From Nocardioides pini (GTDB lineage: Bacteria > Actinomycetota > Actinomycetes > Propionibacteriales > Nocardioidaceae), in assembly GCF_026712185.1 (NCBI RefSeq), contig NZ_JAPPUX010000005.1, positions 484,262 to 548,261 of the forward strand: a stretch of DNA of 64,000 nt. Direction: 5' to 3'. The number at the start of each line of letters is the position of its first letter. Position 1 is the first letter of the stretch. This document shows positions 63,342 to 64,000 of this stretch, piece by piece. The translations under genes and the position numbers were made by a program. A model generated the notes under the pieces. The model made no database searches and was not told the DNA's origin. It saw only the letters and a program-made list of their open reading frames with translations.

Positions 63342-64000
63342 TCAGCCCGCGCCGAGCGCCCGGACCGCCTCGTCGATGGCCAGCGTGCGGCGCGCGGACT
63401 CGACGTGGAGGTTCTCCACCATCCTGCCGTTGAAGGTGACCACGCCGGCGCCCCTGCCGTCCTCCCAGGCGGCGATCAGGCCGCGGGCGTCCTCGACCGC
63501 CTGCTCGCTGGGCGCGAACGCCCGGTTGGCACCGTCGACCTGGCCGGGGTGGATCAGCGTCTTGCCGTCGAAGCCCATCTGGCGGCCCTGCTCGCACTCG
63601 GCGAGGAAGCCGTCGGTGTCCTTGACGTCGTTGTAGACGCCGTCGACGACGGCGATGCCGGCGGCCCGCCCGGCGAGCAGCGCGGTGTGCAGGCTGGGCA
63701 GGATCGGCGCGCGCCCCGGCACGTGCTCGGCGTACAGCTCCTTGACGAGGTCGTTGGTGCCGAGGACGAAGGCACCGACCCGCTCCGAGGCCCGCGCGAT
63801 GGCGAGGGCGTCGAGGACCGCGACCGGCGTCTCGACCATCGCCCAGAGCCGCGTGTGGTCGGGCGCGCCGGCCTTCTCCATCGCCGTCACGAGCCGCGCG
63901 ACGTCGTCGGCGCTGTCGACCTTGGGGACCACGATCGCGGCGGGCCCGGCCTGGCTCGCGGCGACGATGTCGTCGTCGTGCCACTGGGTGCCGAGCCCGT
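63342..64000 (-). CDS. HpcH/HpaI-CitE family CoA-ester lyase (5' partial)
   Basis: The frame stays open to the window edge, so the N terminus lies outside; 219 codons seen. Contains VPKVDSADDVARLV, WAMVETP with the metal-binding Glu (metal site AMVETP), GTNDLVKEL, and KTLIHPGQVDGANRAFAPS, the C-terminal signature of CitE-like malyl/citramalyl-CoA lyases. Cleaves a beta-hydroxyacyl-CoA to acetyl-CoA and a 2-oxo acid. Confidence 0.88.
   Translation of the reverse strand, partial: GLGTQWHDDDIVAASQAGPAAIVVPKVDSADDVARLVTAMEKAGAPDHTRLWAMVETPVAVLDALAIARASERVGAFVLGTNDLVKELYAEHVPGRAPILPSLHTALLAGRAAGIAVVDGVYNDVKDTDGFLAECEQGRQMGFDGKTLIHPGQVDGANRAFAPSEQAVEDARGLIAAWEDGRGAGVVTFNGRMVENLHVESARRTLAIDEAVRALGAG

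Overview
This is a very GC-rich, gene-dense window from an actinobacterium, most likely a member of the Nocardioidaceae (Nocardioides-like). Pointers are a mycothiol-dependent maleylpyruvate-isomerase-type protein, a FadE5-like acyl-CoA dehydrogenase, a DesA3-like desaturase paired with its own reductase, small DUF6458- and DUF6131-type membrane proteins, many GTG starts, 4-bp gene overlaps, and many apparently leaderless genes. No prophage, insertion sequence, integrase or CRISPR array was seen. One tRNA (Gly, CCC) is present and no rRNA.

Layout. 1-2.4 kb: 3' part of a secreted Ig-repeat protein. 2.4-7.4 kb: an ECF sigma factor coupled to a lipoprotein M1 peptidase, divergent from a membrane Ser/Thr kinase, then twin secreted proteins. 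7.4-10.2 kb: two amidohydrolases, followed by a hairpin repeat. 10.3-14 kb: a PucR regulator divergent from a reductase and an acyl desaturase. 14-16.4 kb: a second repeat-rich surface protein, then a 706-bp hairpin-rich gap. 17-24.5 kb: beta-propeller protein, SDR, mycothiol-type enzyme, and a two-component/ABC operon, ending at a second copy of the hairpin repeat. 24.7-30.3 kb: acyl-CoA dehydrogenase, TauE exporter with an Rrf2 regulator, and a SigE-type sigma factor with a membrane protein. 30.3-35 kb: DUF2461/lipoprotein/C39 peptidase operon, 61-bp direct repeats, tRNA-Gly, SGNH hydrolase, dcd. 35.2-40.2 kb: an iron-boxed five-gene ferric-siderophore uptake operon.

40.2-49.6 kb is the most unusual part. 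It holds an RHH-regulator/DUF4097/32-aa-peptide operon behind a phased operator array, a 1195-residue membrane Fe-S oxidoreductase whose tail repeats an SLFD motif eight times, and a divergent type VII-like toxin locus (four WXG100-like N-terminal regions, one on a 535-aa candidate toxin) with two coupled downstream genes. 49.6-64 kb: a secreted metal-dependent hydrolase, a sortase, an IclR regulator, a vanadium-haloperoxidase-like gene whose signal peptide is out of frame, a LuxR regulator, paired membrane-anchored coiled-coil proteins, hutH-hutU for histidine degradation, an APH-type kinase, an M48 peptidase, a tiny membrane protein, and the 5'-truncated end of a CoA-ester lyase.

Functional themes: iron uptake (35.2-40.2 kb, probably IdeR/DtxR controlled); lipid metabolism (desaturase plus reductase, acyl-CoA dehydrogenase, CoA-ester lyase); histidine catabolism; cell-surface and secreted proteins; signalling (three sigma/kinase modules and one two-component system); and a probable contact-dependent toxin locus. 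About a dozen genes have a -10-like hexamer starting exactly 12 nt before the start codon, which suggests that leaderless transcription is common here and which was used to choose starts.
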